A DNA stretch of 5,660 bases, taken from the NCBI GenBank assembly GCA_903932385.1, contig CAIZGA010000322.1:1-5660 (forward strand). The letters are read 5' to 3'. The translations under genes and the position numbers were made by a program. The number at the start of each line of letters is the position of its first letter. Within the stretch, counting starts at the first letter, position 1. Origin of the DNA: an uncultured Acidobacteriota bacterium (GTDB taxonomy: Bacteria > Acidobacteriota > Terriglobia > Terriglobales > Acidobacteriaceae). Below the pieces are notes generated by a model. That model did not search any database, was not told the DNA's origin, and worked only from the letters and a program-made list of their open reading frames with translations. Below are positions 1 to 5,660 of the stretch, in pieces.

Positions 1-552
1 ACGCGCGCCGAGGCCGAAAGTTGGAAGCCGGGTGAAGTGCTGCTGCTGAACGGCAAGCTGCTGACCGGCCGCGATGCCGCGCACAAACGCATGACCGATA
101 TGCTGAGCCGCGGCGAAAAACTTCCTGTCGATTTCACCGGACGATTTATTTATTACGTCGGCCCGGTGGACCCGGTGCACGGCGAAGTCGTCGGCCCGGC
201 CGGCCCCACAACCGCCACACGCATGGATAAATTCACTCGGCAGATGCTGGAGCAGACCGGCCTGCTGGGAATGATTGGCAAAGCGGAACGCGGTTCGGCG
301 GCGATTGACGCCATCCGCGACAACAAGGCCGTGTACCTCATCGCCATCGGCGGCGCAGCATATCTGGTTTCGAAAGCCATCAAGGCATCCAAACTGCTTG
401 CCTTCGGCGATTTGGGCATGGAAGCAATTTACGAATTTGAAGTGGTGGACATGCCGGTGACCGTTGCGGTGGACAGCAAAGGTTCGTCGGTGCACATCAC
501 CGGGCCGCAGGAGTGGCAACAGAAAATTGCCGGCATACCGATTTTGCAGTAG
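1..552 (+). CDS. Class I fumarate hydratase, C-terminal (beta) part, 5' end outside window
   Basis: Fe-S-dependent hydro-lyase of the fumarase class I / tartrate dehydratase family, which interconverts fumarate and malate in the cytoplasmic TCA cycle. The frame is open from base 1 and ends at TAG 550-552, giving 183 visible residues. The beta-domain hallmarks are easy to read: an LTGRDAAHKRM segment near residue 20, then YYVGPVDPVHG, then GPAGPTTATRMDKFT, an IGKAERG loop, an IGGAAYLVSKAI stretch, and DLGMEAIYEFEV followed by MPVTVAVDSKG near the end. The Fe-S-ligating cysteines of class I enzymes lie in the alpha part and are not in the window. The visible length is close to a whole beta domain, so it is either the end of a fused fumA-type chain or a nearly complete separate beta subunit; the window cannot decide. 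The GTG at 37 lies inside the conserved domain and is not the start. The tartrate dehydratase subunit is the main alternative call. Confidence 0.9.
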   Translation, partial: TRAEAESWKPGEVLLLNGKLLTGRDAAHKRMTDMLSRGEKLPVDFTGRFIYYVGPVDPVHGEVVGPAGPTTATRMDKFTRQMLEQTGLLGMIGKAERGSAAIDAIRDNKAVYLIAIGGAAYLVSKAIKASKLLAFGDLGMEAIYEFEVVDMPVTVAVDSKGSSVHITGPQEWQQKIAGIPILQ

Positions 553-569
553 CTCGCAATGCAGTAGCT
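546..569. repeat. 9-bp direct repeat over the fumarase stop codon
   Basis: GCAGTAGCT occurs at 546-554 and again at 561-569, a 15-bp period. The first copy contains the fumarase stop TAG (550-552). The second copy puts another TAG (565-567) in the same reading frame, five codons downstream. It looks like a small local duplication giving a backup stop. Nothing suggests a mobile element. Confidence 0.6.
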
Positions 570-592
570 AGAACGAAAGGGACGCAGAAAGC

Positions 593-598
593 GGAAGG
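593..598 (+). promoter_or_regulatory. Ribosome binding site for ypdA
   Basis: GGAAGG lies 11 bases before ATG 610. This is slightly long spacing but the best Shine-Dalgarno match here. The next in-frame ATG (631, residue 8) has only a weak GAAAG before it, which favours 610. Family alignment would also permit 631, because the FAD-binding strand begins right after it. Confidence 0.5.
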
Positions 599-609
599 TA
601 ACAAACATC

Positions 610-1605
610 ATGAAAACGCATGTGAAAGAAATGTACGATTTGCTGGTCATCGGCGCTGGGCCCACTGGTATGGCCTGTGCTATTGAGGCGCAACGCGCCG
701 GTTACACTGCCATCATGGTGGACAAGGGTTGCCTGTGTAATTCGCTGTTCAACTATCCGGCCAACATGGTTTTCTTCACTACGCCGGAACTGCTTGAGAT
801 CGGCGATATTCCATTCTCCAGCCCGAACCAGAAACCGACGCGGCAGGAAGCGTTGGAGTATTACCGCAAAGTGGCCGAGCATTACGATCTGGTTGTGCGG
901 CAGTATGAAGAAGTAAGCCGCGTGGCCGGAAGCGATGGGGAATTTTCCGTACATACACGCGACATCTTTGGCCGCGAAAAAATCTATCACGCGCGTAAGC
1001 TGGTGCTCTCCACCGGCTACTATGACATCCCGAATTATCTGAATGTCCCCGGCGAAGGCCTGCCCAAGGTGACGCACTACTACCGCGAACCGCATCCCTA
1101 CTATGACCAGGATGTGATGATTGTCGGCGGCAAAAATTCCGCCGCCATTGCCGCGCTGGATTTGTGGCGGCACGGTGCGCGAGTCACGCTGGTGCATCGC
1201 GACTCGGTGCCGCACCAGCATGTGAAGTATTGGATCCTGCCTGATCTGGCCAACCGCATTCAGAACGGCGAAATCACCGCCTACTTCAACAGCCACGTCA
1301 CACACATCGGCGAAGACACCGTTACCGTGAAGACGCATGATGGTGAAGTGGTGGTGCCGAACAATTATGTATTCGCAATGACCGGCTACCGCCCCGACTT
1401 TGAATTCCTGGAGACGATGGGCATTGCCTTTACCGGGCAGGACCGCCAGCCGGAATGCAATCCAGAAACCTTTGAGAGCAATGTGCCGGGTCTGTATCTG
1501 GCCGGTGTGATTGTGGCCGGCGAGCGCACCAATGAAATCTTCATCGAGAACGGTCGCTTCCATGGGCGGCAGATTGCAGCGGCACTGAAGGCAAAGCTCG
1601 GCTGA
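610..1605 (+). CDS. ypdA: YpdA/Bdr-family bacillithiol disulfide reductase (FAD, NADPH)
   Basis: Flavoprotein of the family that reduces bacillithiol disulfide (and so recycles bacilliredoxins) with NADPH in the cytosol. The 331 residues match the usual size. The FAD-binding Rossmann motif GAGPTG is at residues 15-20. The family-typical SLFNYPANMVFFTTPE is at 45-60 and IGDIPF at 64-69. STGYYDIPN is at 134-142, the NADPH-binding GGKNSA at 173-178, KYWILPDL at 206-213, FAMTGYRPD at 255-263, and NEIFIENGRFHG at 308-319. There is no thioredoxin-reductase CxxC. Staphylococcal and Bacillus YpdA have a catalytic cysteine inside the first glycine motif (GPCG), but this protein has Thr19 there; cysteines are at 23, 41, 43 and 283, with 41 and 43 forming CLC. 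It follows fumarase by 57 bp on the same strand. Bacillithiol occurs in Acidobacteria as well as Firmicutes, so the role is plausible. A thioredoxin-reductase-like or ferredoxin-NADP reductase annotation is possible in automated pipelines but fits less well. Confidence 0.88.
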   Translation: MKTHVKEMYDLLVIGAGPTGMACAIEAQRAGYTAIMVDKGCLCNSLFNYPANMVFFTTPELLEIGDIPFSSPNQKPTRQEALEYYRKVAEHYDLVVRQYEEVSRVAGSDGEFSVHTRDIFGREKIYHARKLVLSTGYYDIPNYLNVPGEGLPKVTHYYREPHPYYDQDVMIVGGKNSAAIAALDLWRHGARVTLVHRDSVPHQHVKYWILPDLANRIQNGEITAYFNSHVTHIGEDTVTVKTHDGEVVVPNNYVFAMTGYRPDFEFLETMGIAFTGQDRQPECNPETFESNVPGLYLAGVIVAGERTNEIFIENGRFHGRQIAAALKAKLG

Positions 1606-1658
1606 AGTTGCAGTGGAAAGTCGCAGCGAATGCCGCAGGGATTATAGCGGCAGAGACT

Positions 1659-1663
1659 GAAGG
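1659..1663 (+). promoter_or_regulatory. Ribosome binding site selecting the GTG start of the histidine kinase
   Basis: GAAGG sits 8 bases before GTG 1672. The next in-frame ATG (1699, residue 10) has no Shine-Dalgarno sequence before it, so the GTG is preferred. Confidence 0.6.
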
Positions 1664-1671
1664 CGGCATAC

Positions 1672-3558
1672 GTGACGACTGAACGCAAAACGCGATTGAT
1701 GCTGCACCACCTGGTCCCCTCCTCCATCCGTAGTCAGTTGGTGGTGGGGACCATTGTGCTGCAGTTGCTGCTGCTGACGGTTTTTCTTGCGCTGGTGATG
1801 CAGAAGGAAACTGCAGACCTGCGGTTGCGCGATGAACAGCGCGTGATGACACAAGTGCAGTTGCTGGCGCAGTCCAGCCGCCACAACATGACGCCCGATG
1901 CGAGCAACTCCTTCAATGACCTGCAGGACATTGTGGATGCAACTTTGATTTCCGCATCGATTCTGGAAGCGCGCGTCACCAATCTCGACGGACGCATTCT
2001 GGCCGACAGCAAGCACCTGCTCAACGGCAGCTATATCCGCGATGCGCTGGAGGTACAGGCCGCAAAACCGCCGTTTGAAATCAAGATGATTGATATCGGC
2101 GACGGTTACTTTGAAGGCGTGATGCCGATAACCTCCAACGGCGTTACCGTAGGTCTGGCGTGGATCAAGCCGAACCCGATTGTGCTGGGCGCGCAGATTA
2201 CGCCGCTTATCCAGAACGCCGTGTTGTATGCGGTGCTGGCGCTGCTGACGAATACGTTGCTGGCTGTATTGCTGGCGCGCACGGTTACGCAACCCTTGAT
2301 GCGTCTTCTGCGTGGCATGCAACAACTGGTACGCGACCCCGGCCACACCGATTCCTTCCCGCTGCCGGTGACCACGCTGAACGAGGCCGGAGAATTAACC
2401 GCCGGATTCAACATTATGGTGAGCGAGCTACGCGAACAACGCGCAGGACTGAACGACACCCTAGCGCTGCTCGATTCCATGCTGGCCAATGCGCCGGTCG
2501 GCTTTGCATTTTATGATCAGGAATTTCGCTACGTTCGTCTGAACCAATATTTGGCAGACATTCATGGCCGTTCCATCATCTCGCATCTTGGACAAAGAAT
2601 TACCGACATTTTCCCAAAGTCCTTCGCAGCGCTGAAGCAGTCGTACATCCAATCTGTTTTTGAAAACGGACGCGCCATCACAGATGTTGAACTCAGTGTT
2701 GAGCCGCAAGGCAGCAACGGTGTGAAGCGCACCTGGCTCTACAGCTTTTATCCAGTACGCACCGGCAGTTATGAAGCACGCTGGGTAGGCGCGGTGGTGG
2801 TTGAAGTAACCCAGCGTCGACTTGCCGAGGATGCAATGCGTAAATCTGAGAAGTTGGCGGCAGCCGGCCGGCTGGCTGCCTCCATCGCGCATGAAATTAA
2901 TAATCCGCTGGAGGCTGTGACCAATCTGCTTTTCCTGCTGCAGGGCGAGTCATCGCTCGACGCCGAAGCCCGCGAGTATGCCAATCTGGCGCAGAGCGAG
3001 TTGGCGCGCGTCTCTGCCATCACGCAACAGACACTGCGTTTCTACCGCCAGCCAACGCAGCCGCAACTCTCCAACCTGGGCGAACTGATGGACTCGGTCA
3101 TCACATTGCATCAGGGCCGCGTCAACTCCTCGCATATTCAGATTGGAAAACGGTATCGCGGCACAGTGACTTTATTTGCGCTGGGCGGCGAGTTGCGACA
3201 GCTGTTCGCAAATATTGTCGGCAATGCGATTGACGCTATGGGAATGGGCGGCGCGCTACATGTTGACCTGCGACCCTCGCAGCACTGGAAGACCGGCGCG
3301 CGCGGCGTGCGCATCACCATTGCAGATACCGGAACCGGCATGACGCCTGAAGTGCAGCATCGAATCTTTGAGCCGTTCTTCACCACAAAGGAAGCCACCG
3401 GCACCGGGCTGGGCCTTTGGGTGAGCGCAGAGATTGTTCAGAAACACAACGGCGTGTTGCGTGTGCGCAGCCGCACGAACGCGCCCAGCGGAACAGTCTT
3501 TATGCTGTTCTTTCCTGAAGACGGCTTGAATGAACCTGCTAAATCTTTGATTAGCTAA
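1672..3558 (+). CDS. Membrane sensor histidine kinase (Cache/PDC-like, HAMP, PAS, HisKA, HATPase)
   Basis: Inner-membrane two-component sensor of 628 residues. TM1 spans about 22-43. The extracytoplasmic segment, about 44-178, contains RVTNLDGRILADS at 101-113 and a GYFEGVMPITSNG...GLAWIK strand pattern typical of PDC/Cache sensor folds. TM2 spans about 180-204, followed by HAMP (about 202-258) and a cytoplasmic PAS domain (about 263-383). The HisKA H-box is SIAHEINNPLEA with phospho-acceptor His407. The following E408-x-x-N411 fits the phosphatase motif of bifunctional kinases. The ATPase domain is complete: N-box with N514 and N518, G1 DTGTGM (552-557), F-box FEPFFTTK (566-573) and G2 GTGLGL (577-582). 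No receiver domain is fused and no response regulator is in the window, so its partner is unknown. It lies 66 bp after ypdA on the same strand. The ligand cannot be named from sequence. Confidence 0.93.
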   Translation: MTTERKTRLMLHHLVPSSIRSQLVVGTIVLQLLLLTVFLALVMQKETADLRLRDEQRVMTQVQLLAQSSRHNMTPDASNSFNDLQDIVDATLISASILEARVTNLDGRILADSKHLLNGSYIRDALEVQAAKPPFEIKMIDIGDGYFEGVMPITSNGVTVGLAWIKPNPIVLGAQITPLIQNAVLYAVLALLTNTLLAVLLARTVTQPLMRLLRGMQQLVRDPGHTDSFPLPVTTLNEAGELTAGFNIMVSELREQRAGLNDTLALLDSMLANAPVGFAFYDQEFRYVRLNQYLADIHGRSIISHLGQRITDIFPKSFAALKQSYIQSVFENGRAITDVELSVEPQGSNGVKRTWLYSFYPVRTGSYEARWVGAVVVEVTQRRLAEDAMRKSEKLAAAGRLAASIAHEINNPLEAVTNLLFLLQGESSLDAEAREYANLAQSELARVSAITQQTLRFYRQPTQPQLSNLGELMDSVITLHQGRVNSSHIQIGKRYRGTVTLFALGGELRQLFANIVGNAIDAMGMGGALHVDLRPSQHWKTGARGVRITIADTGTGMTPEVQHRIFEPFFTTKEATGTGLGLWVSAEIVQKHNGVLRVRSRTNAPSGTVFMLFFPEDGLNEPAKSLIS

Positions 3559-3561
3559 TCA
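3548..3561. repeat. 14-bp perfect palindrome spanning both convergent stop codons
   Basis: TGATTAGCTAATCA reads the same on both strands. Its core TTAGCTAA provides TAA (3556-3558) for the kinase on + and TAA (3553-3551) for the ABC permease on -. Both proteins therefore end in Ile-Ser. No GC-rich stem followed by a T-run is present, so it is not a typical intrinsic terminator, although it could act as a weak bidirectional one. Confidence 0.85.
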
Positions 3562-4408
3562 CACGGCGCATGAAGCCGCGAATCCCGGTCCACATCAGAA
3601 ACGCATTCGATACCAGCAGCATCAGCACAATGGCCCAGCTGGGCATGTGCTGCACGTTCGGCGTCAAGGCCGCGCGCAGGCCTTCGCTCATGTAGACAAT
3701 CGGGTTAATCAGCACCAGCATCTGCAGCCACTTGATGTGATACAGCAACGCCCACGGATAATAAACGCAACCGAGAAATGTAATCGGCATCACCACCACG
3801 CCGAAGATGAGGCCAATCTGCTGCGGCTTCACGGCAGTGCCAATGGTCAGCCCCAGCCATCCCGACGCAAAACTCGCCAGTACCATCACCAGTATCAGAA
3901 AGAACCAGTTGTGGACATCCACCTGCACATGCGAGCTGGGAATGAAATACGCCAGTGGAAAAACGATGATGGCGGCAGAAATACTTTGCAGCGCGCTGAA
4001 GCAAACCTTGCCGACCGCAACGGCTGGCACCGGCAGCGGACACATCACGCGGTCGTCAATCTCGCGGGTCACACCGAACTCCTGTGTGAGTGGCAAGGCC
4101 ACCGCTGCGATACCACTGAACATAATCGCCACCGCCATCAGGCCGGGCAGCAATACCGTGCCGAATCCGGGGCCTGTAGGCGTGGTGGGGCCGATGGCAG
4201 CCTGACCGATGTGCGGCATCACAAACGTAAAGACAAACAGAAACAGTGTCGGGTTCATGCCGATGCGGACGGCAAAGGAAGGAAATTCGCGCCGCAGAAC
4301 ACGGAAGTCGCGCTGCATGAGCCCGAGAAACGCGCGCAGGTACATGGTGCGCGCGCTGACGGCGGGTTCTGGCGTCGCGTTGGTTGCCATAGTAATTGCT
4401 TCTGCCAT
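3551..4408 (-). CDS. ABC-2 type transporter permease (DrrB/NodJ-like)
   Basis: Inner-membrane half of an ABC exporter, 285 residues, the usual size for the family. After a polar N-terminus, about six hydrophobic segments are visible, near residues 47-65, 83-107, 134-155, 167-190, 196-218 and 257-278. Family motifs include the loop LTQEFGVTREIDDRVMCPLPV (107-127), which matches the 'E-REI-DR--PLP' pattern of ABC-2 permeases, and NPIVYMSEGLRAAL (235-248) before the last helix. The gene starts 10 bp after the ATPase stop codon and is almost certainly translated with it. ATG 4408 is chosen over the in-frame ATG at 4390 because a strong Shine-Dalgarno sequence precedes it. The substrate is not determinable; relatives export antibiotics, lipo-oligosaccharides or other hydrophobic molecules. 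Its 3' end overlaps the convergent kinase gene by 8 bp. Confidence 0.9.
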   Translation of the reverse strand: MAEAITMATNATPEPAVSARTMYLRAFLGLMQRDFRVLRREFPSFAVRIGMNPTLFLFVFTFVMPHIGQAAIGPTTPTGPGFGTVLLPGLMAVAIMFSGIAAVALPLTQEFGVTREIDDRVMCPLPVPAVAVGKVCFSALQSISAAIIVFPLAYFIPSSHVQVDVHNWFFLILVMVLASFASGWLGLTIGTAVKPQQIGLIFGVVVMPITFLGCVYYPWALLYHIKWLQMLVLINPIVYMSEGLRAALTPNVQHMPSWAIVLMLLVSNAFLMWTGIRGFMRRVIS

Positions 4409-4413
4409 GCGTT

Positions 4414-4418
4414 CCCTT
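4414..4418 (-). promoter_or_regulatory. Ribosome binding site of the ABC permease, abutting the ATPase stop
   Basis: On the - strand AGAAGGGA runs from the last bases of the ATPase TAG stop (4421-4419) into the 10-bp gap. AAGGG ends 5 bases before ATG 4408. Ribosomes finishing the ATPase would stop on top of this site, which points to translational coupling. Confidence 0.7.
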
Positions 4419-5360
4419 CTAGTCGCGCAATTCGCGGCCGGTCAGCCGGATGAAAACCGTTTCGAGCGATGGCTCGGTGATGGAAAGATCTCGCAGGCCA
4501 TATGGCTGCGCTGCCTGAATGATGGTGGGCAGCATACCGTCTGCCGCGCGTGCAAACACTCGCAGGCCTGTGGCGGTAGTTTCTGCACTGGTCACGCCGG
4601 GCAGCGATTTCAATTCCGCCTGCAAGGTATCCAGCTGCGTCAGTTCCCGCAGATGCAGATCGCACAATGTTTCCGCGCCCAGCGAAGACTTCAGCTTCTC
4701 CGGTGAACCATCCACCAGAATGCGGCCGTTGTCGATGATGGCCACGCGTTCGCAGAGTGCATCGGCCTCTTCCATGTAATGCGTCGTCAGCACTACGGTG
4801 ATTCCCTGCGCCCGCAGGCTGCGGACAATCTCCCACATGGCAATGCGGCTCTGTGGATCCAGACCGGCGCTGGGTTCATCCAGAAACAAGACTTTGGGGC
4901 GATGGGCAATGGCGCGGGCAATCTGCACCCGTTGCGCCAGACCACCGGAAAGCTGCGTGGGATAGGCGCTGGTGCGTTCGGTCAGGTGGAACTGTTCCAG
5001 CAGTTCCTGACTGCGCTGGCGTGCGTCGTGGCTGGAGTAGCCAAAATACAGGCAATGGAAGTAAATGTTTTCAAAAACTGTGCAGGACCGGTCCAGCGTA
5101 TTGAACTGCGGCACAATGCCGATGTGCCGCCGGGCCATCGCCGGGTGCGCCACCACATCCACCCCGGCAATGGTGACGCTGCCGGCCGTGGGCAGCACGC
5201 GCGTTGTGCAGATGCTGATGGTGGTGGTTTTTCCGGCGCCATTGGGGCCCAGCAGACCAAACATCTCACCGGCTTGCACCTCTAGGTCGATATGGTCCAC
5301 GGCAACCACAGGCTGCTTGCCGTCATACACTTTTCGCAGACCGCGGATCTCAACAATCAC
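4419..5360 (-). CDS. ABC exporter ATP-binding protein (DrrA/NodI-like)
   Basis: Cytoplasmic ATPase that powers the adjacent ABC-2 permease; 313 residues. Walker A is GPNGAGKTT (38-46), the Q-loop Gln is at 85 (VPQFNTLD), the signature is LSGGLAQR (137-144), Walker B is VLFLDEP (157-163), the D-loop is AGLD (165-168) and the switch His is 194 (TTHYMEEADALC). After the nucleotide-binding domain there is a roughly 90-residue C-terminal extension that ends with EPSLETVFIRLTGRELRD. That ending is the hallmark of the daunorubicin-resistance (DrrA) subfamily rather than of importers. The start is GTG 5360, with AGG 8 bases upstream and the canonical beta-strand MIVEIRGLRKVY straight after it. No better upstream start is visible in frame. 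It is the first gene of a two-gene operon. The transported compound is unknown, so a drug-resistance label would be over-interpretation. Confidence 0.93.
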   Translation of the reverse strand: MIVEIRGLRKVYDGKQPVVAVDHIDLEVQAGEMFGLLGPNGAGKTTTISICTTRVLPTAGSVTIAGVDVVAHPAMARRHIGIVPQFNTLDRSCTVFENIYFHCLYFGYSSHDARQRSQELLEQFHLTERTSAYPTQLSGGLAQRVQIARAIAHRPKVLFLDEPSAGLDPQSRIAMWEIVRSLRAQGITVVLTTHYMEEADALCERVAIIDNGRILVDGSPEKLKSSLGAETLCDLHLRELTQLDTLQAELKSLPGVTSAETTATGLRVFARAADGMLPTIIQAAQPYGLRDLSITEPSLETVFIRLTGRELRD

Positions 5361-5422
5361 TCTGACAACCTGTCTACCTCGAACTGCTTTGCAAACATAT
5401 GGCGGGATACATACATATTTCC

Positions 5423-5449
5423 GGCCTGCACAATTATAGATTGGCCTGC
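5423..5449. repeat. Two GGCCTGC direct repeats flanking the exporter -10 box
   Basis: GGCCTGC at 5423-5429 and 5443-5449, 20 bp apart start to start (about two helical turns), bracket the - strand TATAAT box at 5438-5433. The placement suits a repressor operator, but two 7-bp matches in 196 bp could also be chance. Confidence 0.4.
5433..5438 (-). promoter_or_regulatory. Probable sigma-70 -10 box for the ABC exporter operon
   Basis: A perfect TATAAT on the - strand, 72 bp before the GTG start of the ATPase, would give a leader of about 65 bases. No good -35 hexamer lies at 16-18 bp. The nearest candidate, TTCATC at 5463-5458, is 19 bp away with three consensus matches. The promoter may therefore need an activator or be weak. 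Confidence 0.5.
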
Positions 5450-5544
5450 CATAAATCGATGAACCAGTGGCAAGTCCGCGGCCAACCGCATTGATTGGGT
5501 CAAAGAACCGCTGATTTTCTTATGCAGGGATTTTCGCCGCGGGG

Positions 5545-5550
5545 CATAAT
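5545..5550 (+). promoter_or_regulatory. Probable -10 box for the right-edge gene
   Basis: CATAAT (one mismatch to TATAAT) ends 6 bases before ATG 5557, so transcription would begin at or next to the A of that ATG. The -35 region is poor: TATGCA at 5521-5526 has 18-bp spacing and three matches. Confidence 0.45.
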
Positions 5551-5556
5551 AGAACT

Positions 5557-5660
5557 ATGGCAAAAGGTTGGGAGAGCAAATCCGTGGAAGAACAGCAATC
5601 GGCCAATTCTGGCACCCCAGACCAGGTGGAATCCGACAAGAACGCGGCCAAGAAAGTGCA
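5557..5660 (+). CDS. Hypothetical hydrophilic protein, N-terminal fragment
   Basis: An open frame begins at ATG 5557 and continues through the right edge, with 34 complete codons visible. It begins MAKGWESKSVEEQQ and is rich in Lys, Glu, Gln, Ser and Asn. There is no signal peptide or membrane segment in what can be seen. It is transcribed divergently from the ABC exporter. Support comes from the -10 box just upstream and the uninterrupted frame; the fragment is too short for a family call. There is no good Shine-Dalgarno sequence before ATG 5557 (a GGGG at 5541-5544 is 12 bases away). The in-frame GTG 5584 has GGGAG 9 bases upstream and is a credible alternative start. I do not recognise a function. 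Confidence 0.6.
   Translation, partial: MAKGWESKSVEEQQSANSGTPDQVESDKNAAKKV

Noticed and set aside
37..39. GTG as a possible start of the fumarase fragment
   Set aside because: The frame is open from base 1 and the conserved beta domain already begins upstream of this codon. It is internal.
568..1563. 331-codon open frame on the - strand opposite ypdA
   Set aside because: It lies antisense to a gene with clear family motifs. Its translation is His/Val/Arg-rich with no recognisable domain, as expected for the complement of coding DNA in a GC-rich genome.
1608..1647. Possible promoter before the kinase (TTGCAG ... TTATAG)
   Set aside because: The two hexamers are 28 bp apart, too far for a sigma-70 promoter, and neither is strong alone.
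1642..2346. 234-codon open frame on the - strand opposite the start of the kinase gene
   Set aside because: It is Gln/His-rich low-complexity translation, antisense to the TM1-sensor-TM2 region, with no motif and no plausible start signal.
3559..3564. Intrinsic terminator between kinase and permease
   Set aside because: The genes overlap, and the only dyad is the AT-rich palindrome without a GC stem or T-run on either strand.
3647..4453. 268-codon open frame on the + strand opposite the ABC permease
   Set aside because: Its translation is full of His, Gln, Arg and Asn with no hydrophobic core or motif. The - strand permease explains this DNA.
5395..5418. ACATAT repeated twice in the exporter leader, next to a CATATG palindrome
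   Set aside because: Short AT-rich repeats with no further symmetry; expected by chance in a promoter region.

Overview
The window reads as ordinary chromosomal DNA from a moderately GC-rich bacterium. The best guess is an acidobacterium (Terriglobales/Acidobacteriaceae-like). That rests on the kind of genes present: a YpdA-type bacillithiol disulfide reductase of the non-Firmicutes sort, a class I fumarase, and the style of the PAS histidine kinase. It is inference from family resemblance, not a database match. Coding density is high. No tRNA, rRNA, CRISPR array, insertion sequence or phage gene is visible.

Left half, + strand: the 3' end of a class I (Fe-S) fumarate hydratase (1-552, entering from the left edge); a YpdA/Bdr-family FAD/NADPH oxidoreductase (610-1605); and a 628-residue membrane sensor histidine kinase (GTG start, 1672-3558). 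The kinase carries an extracytoplasmic Cache/PDC-like domain, HAMP, PAS, HisKA and HATPase domains. The three genes run in one direction with gaps of 57 and 66 bp and no clear promoter or terminator between them, so they could be co-transcribed. No response regulator lies in the window.

Right half, - strand: a tightly coupled two-gene ABC-2 exporter of the DrrAB/NodIJ type. The ATPase comes first (5360-4419, GTG start) and the permease follows 10 bp later (4408-3551). The permease converges tail-to-tail with the kinase. Their ends overlap by 8 bp inside a 14-bp perfect palindrome that supplies both TAA stop codons.

Right edge: a 196-bp divergent intergenic region (5361-5556) holds a consensus TATAAT -10 box for the exporter operon, flanked by two GGCCTGC direct repeats. 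It also holds a CATAAT box just in front of a + strand gene that runs off the window (from 5557). That gene is either leaderless or starts at an internal GTG preceded by a Shine-Dalgarno sequence.

I did not find a convincing undescribed multi-gene system. The observations most worth following are the YpdA homologue lacking the Firmicutes active-site cysteine but carrying a nearby C-x-C, the sensor kinase beside redox and C4-dicarboxylate genes, and the palindromic shared stop.
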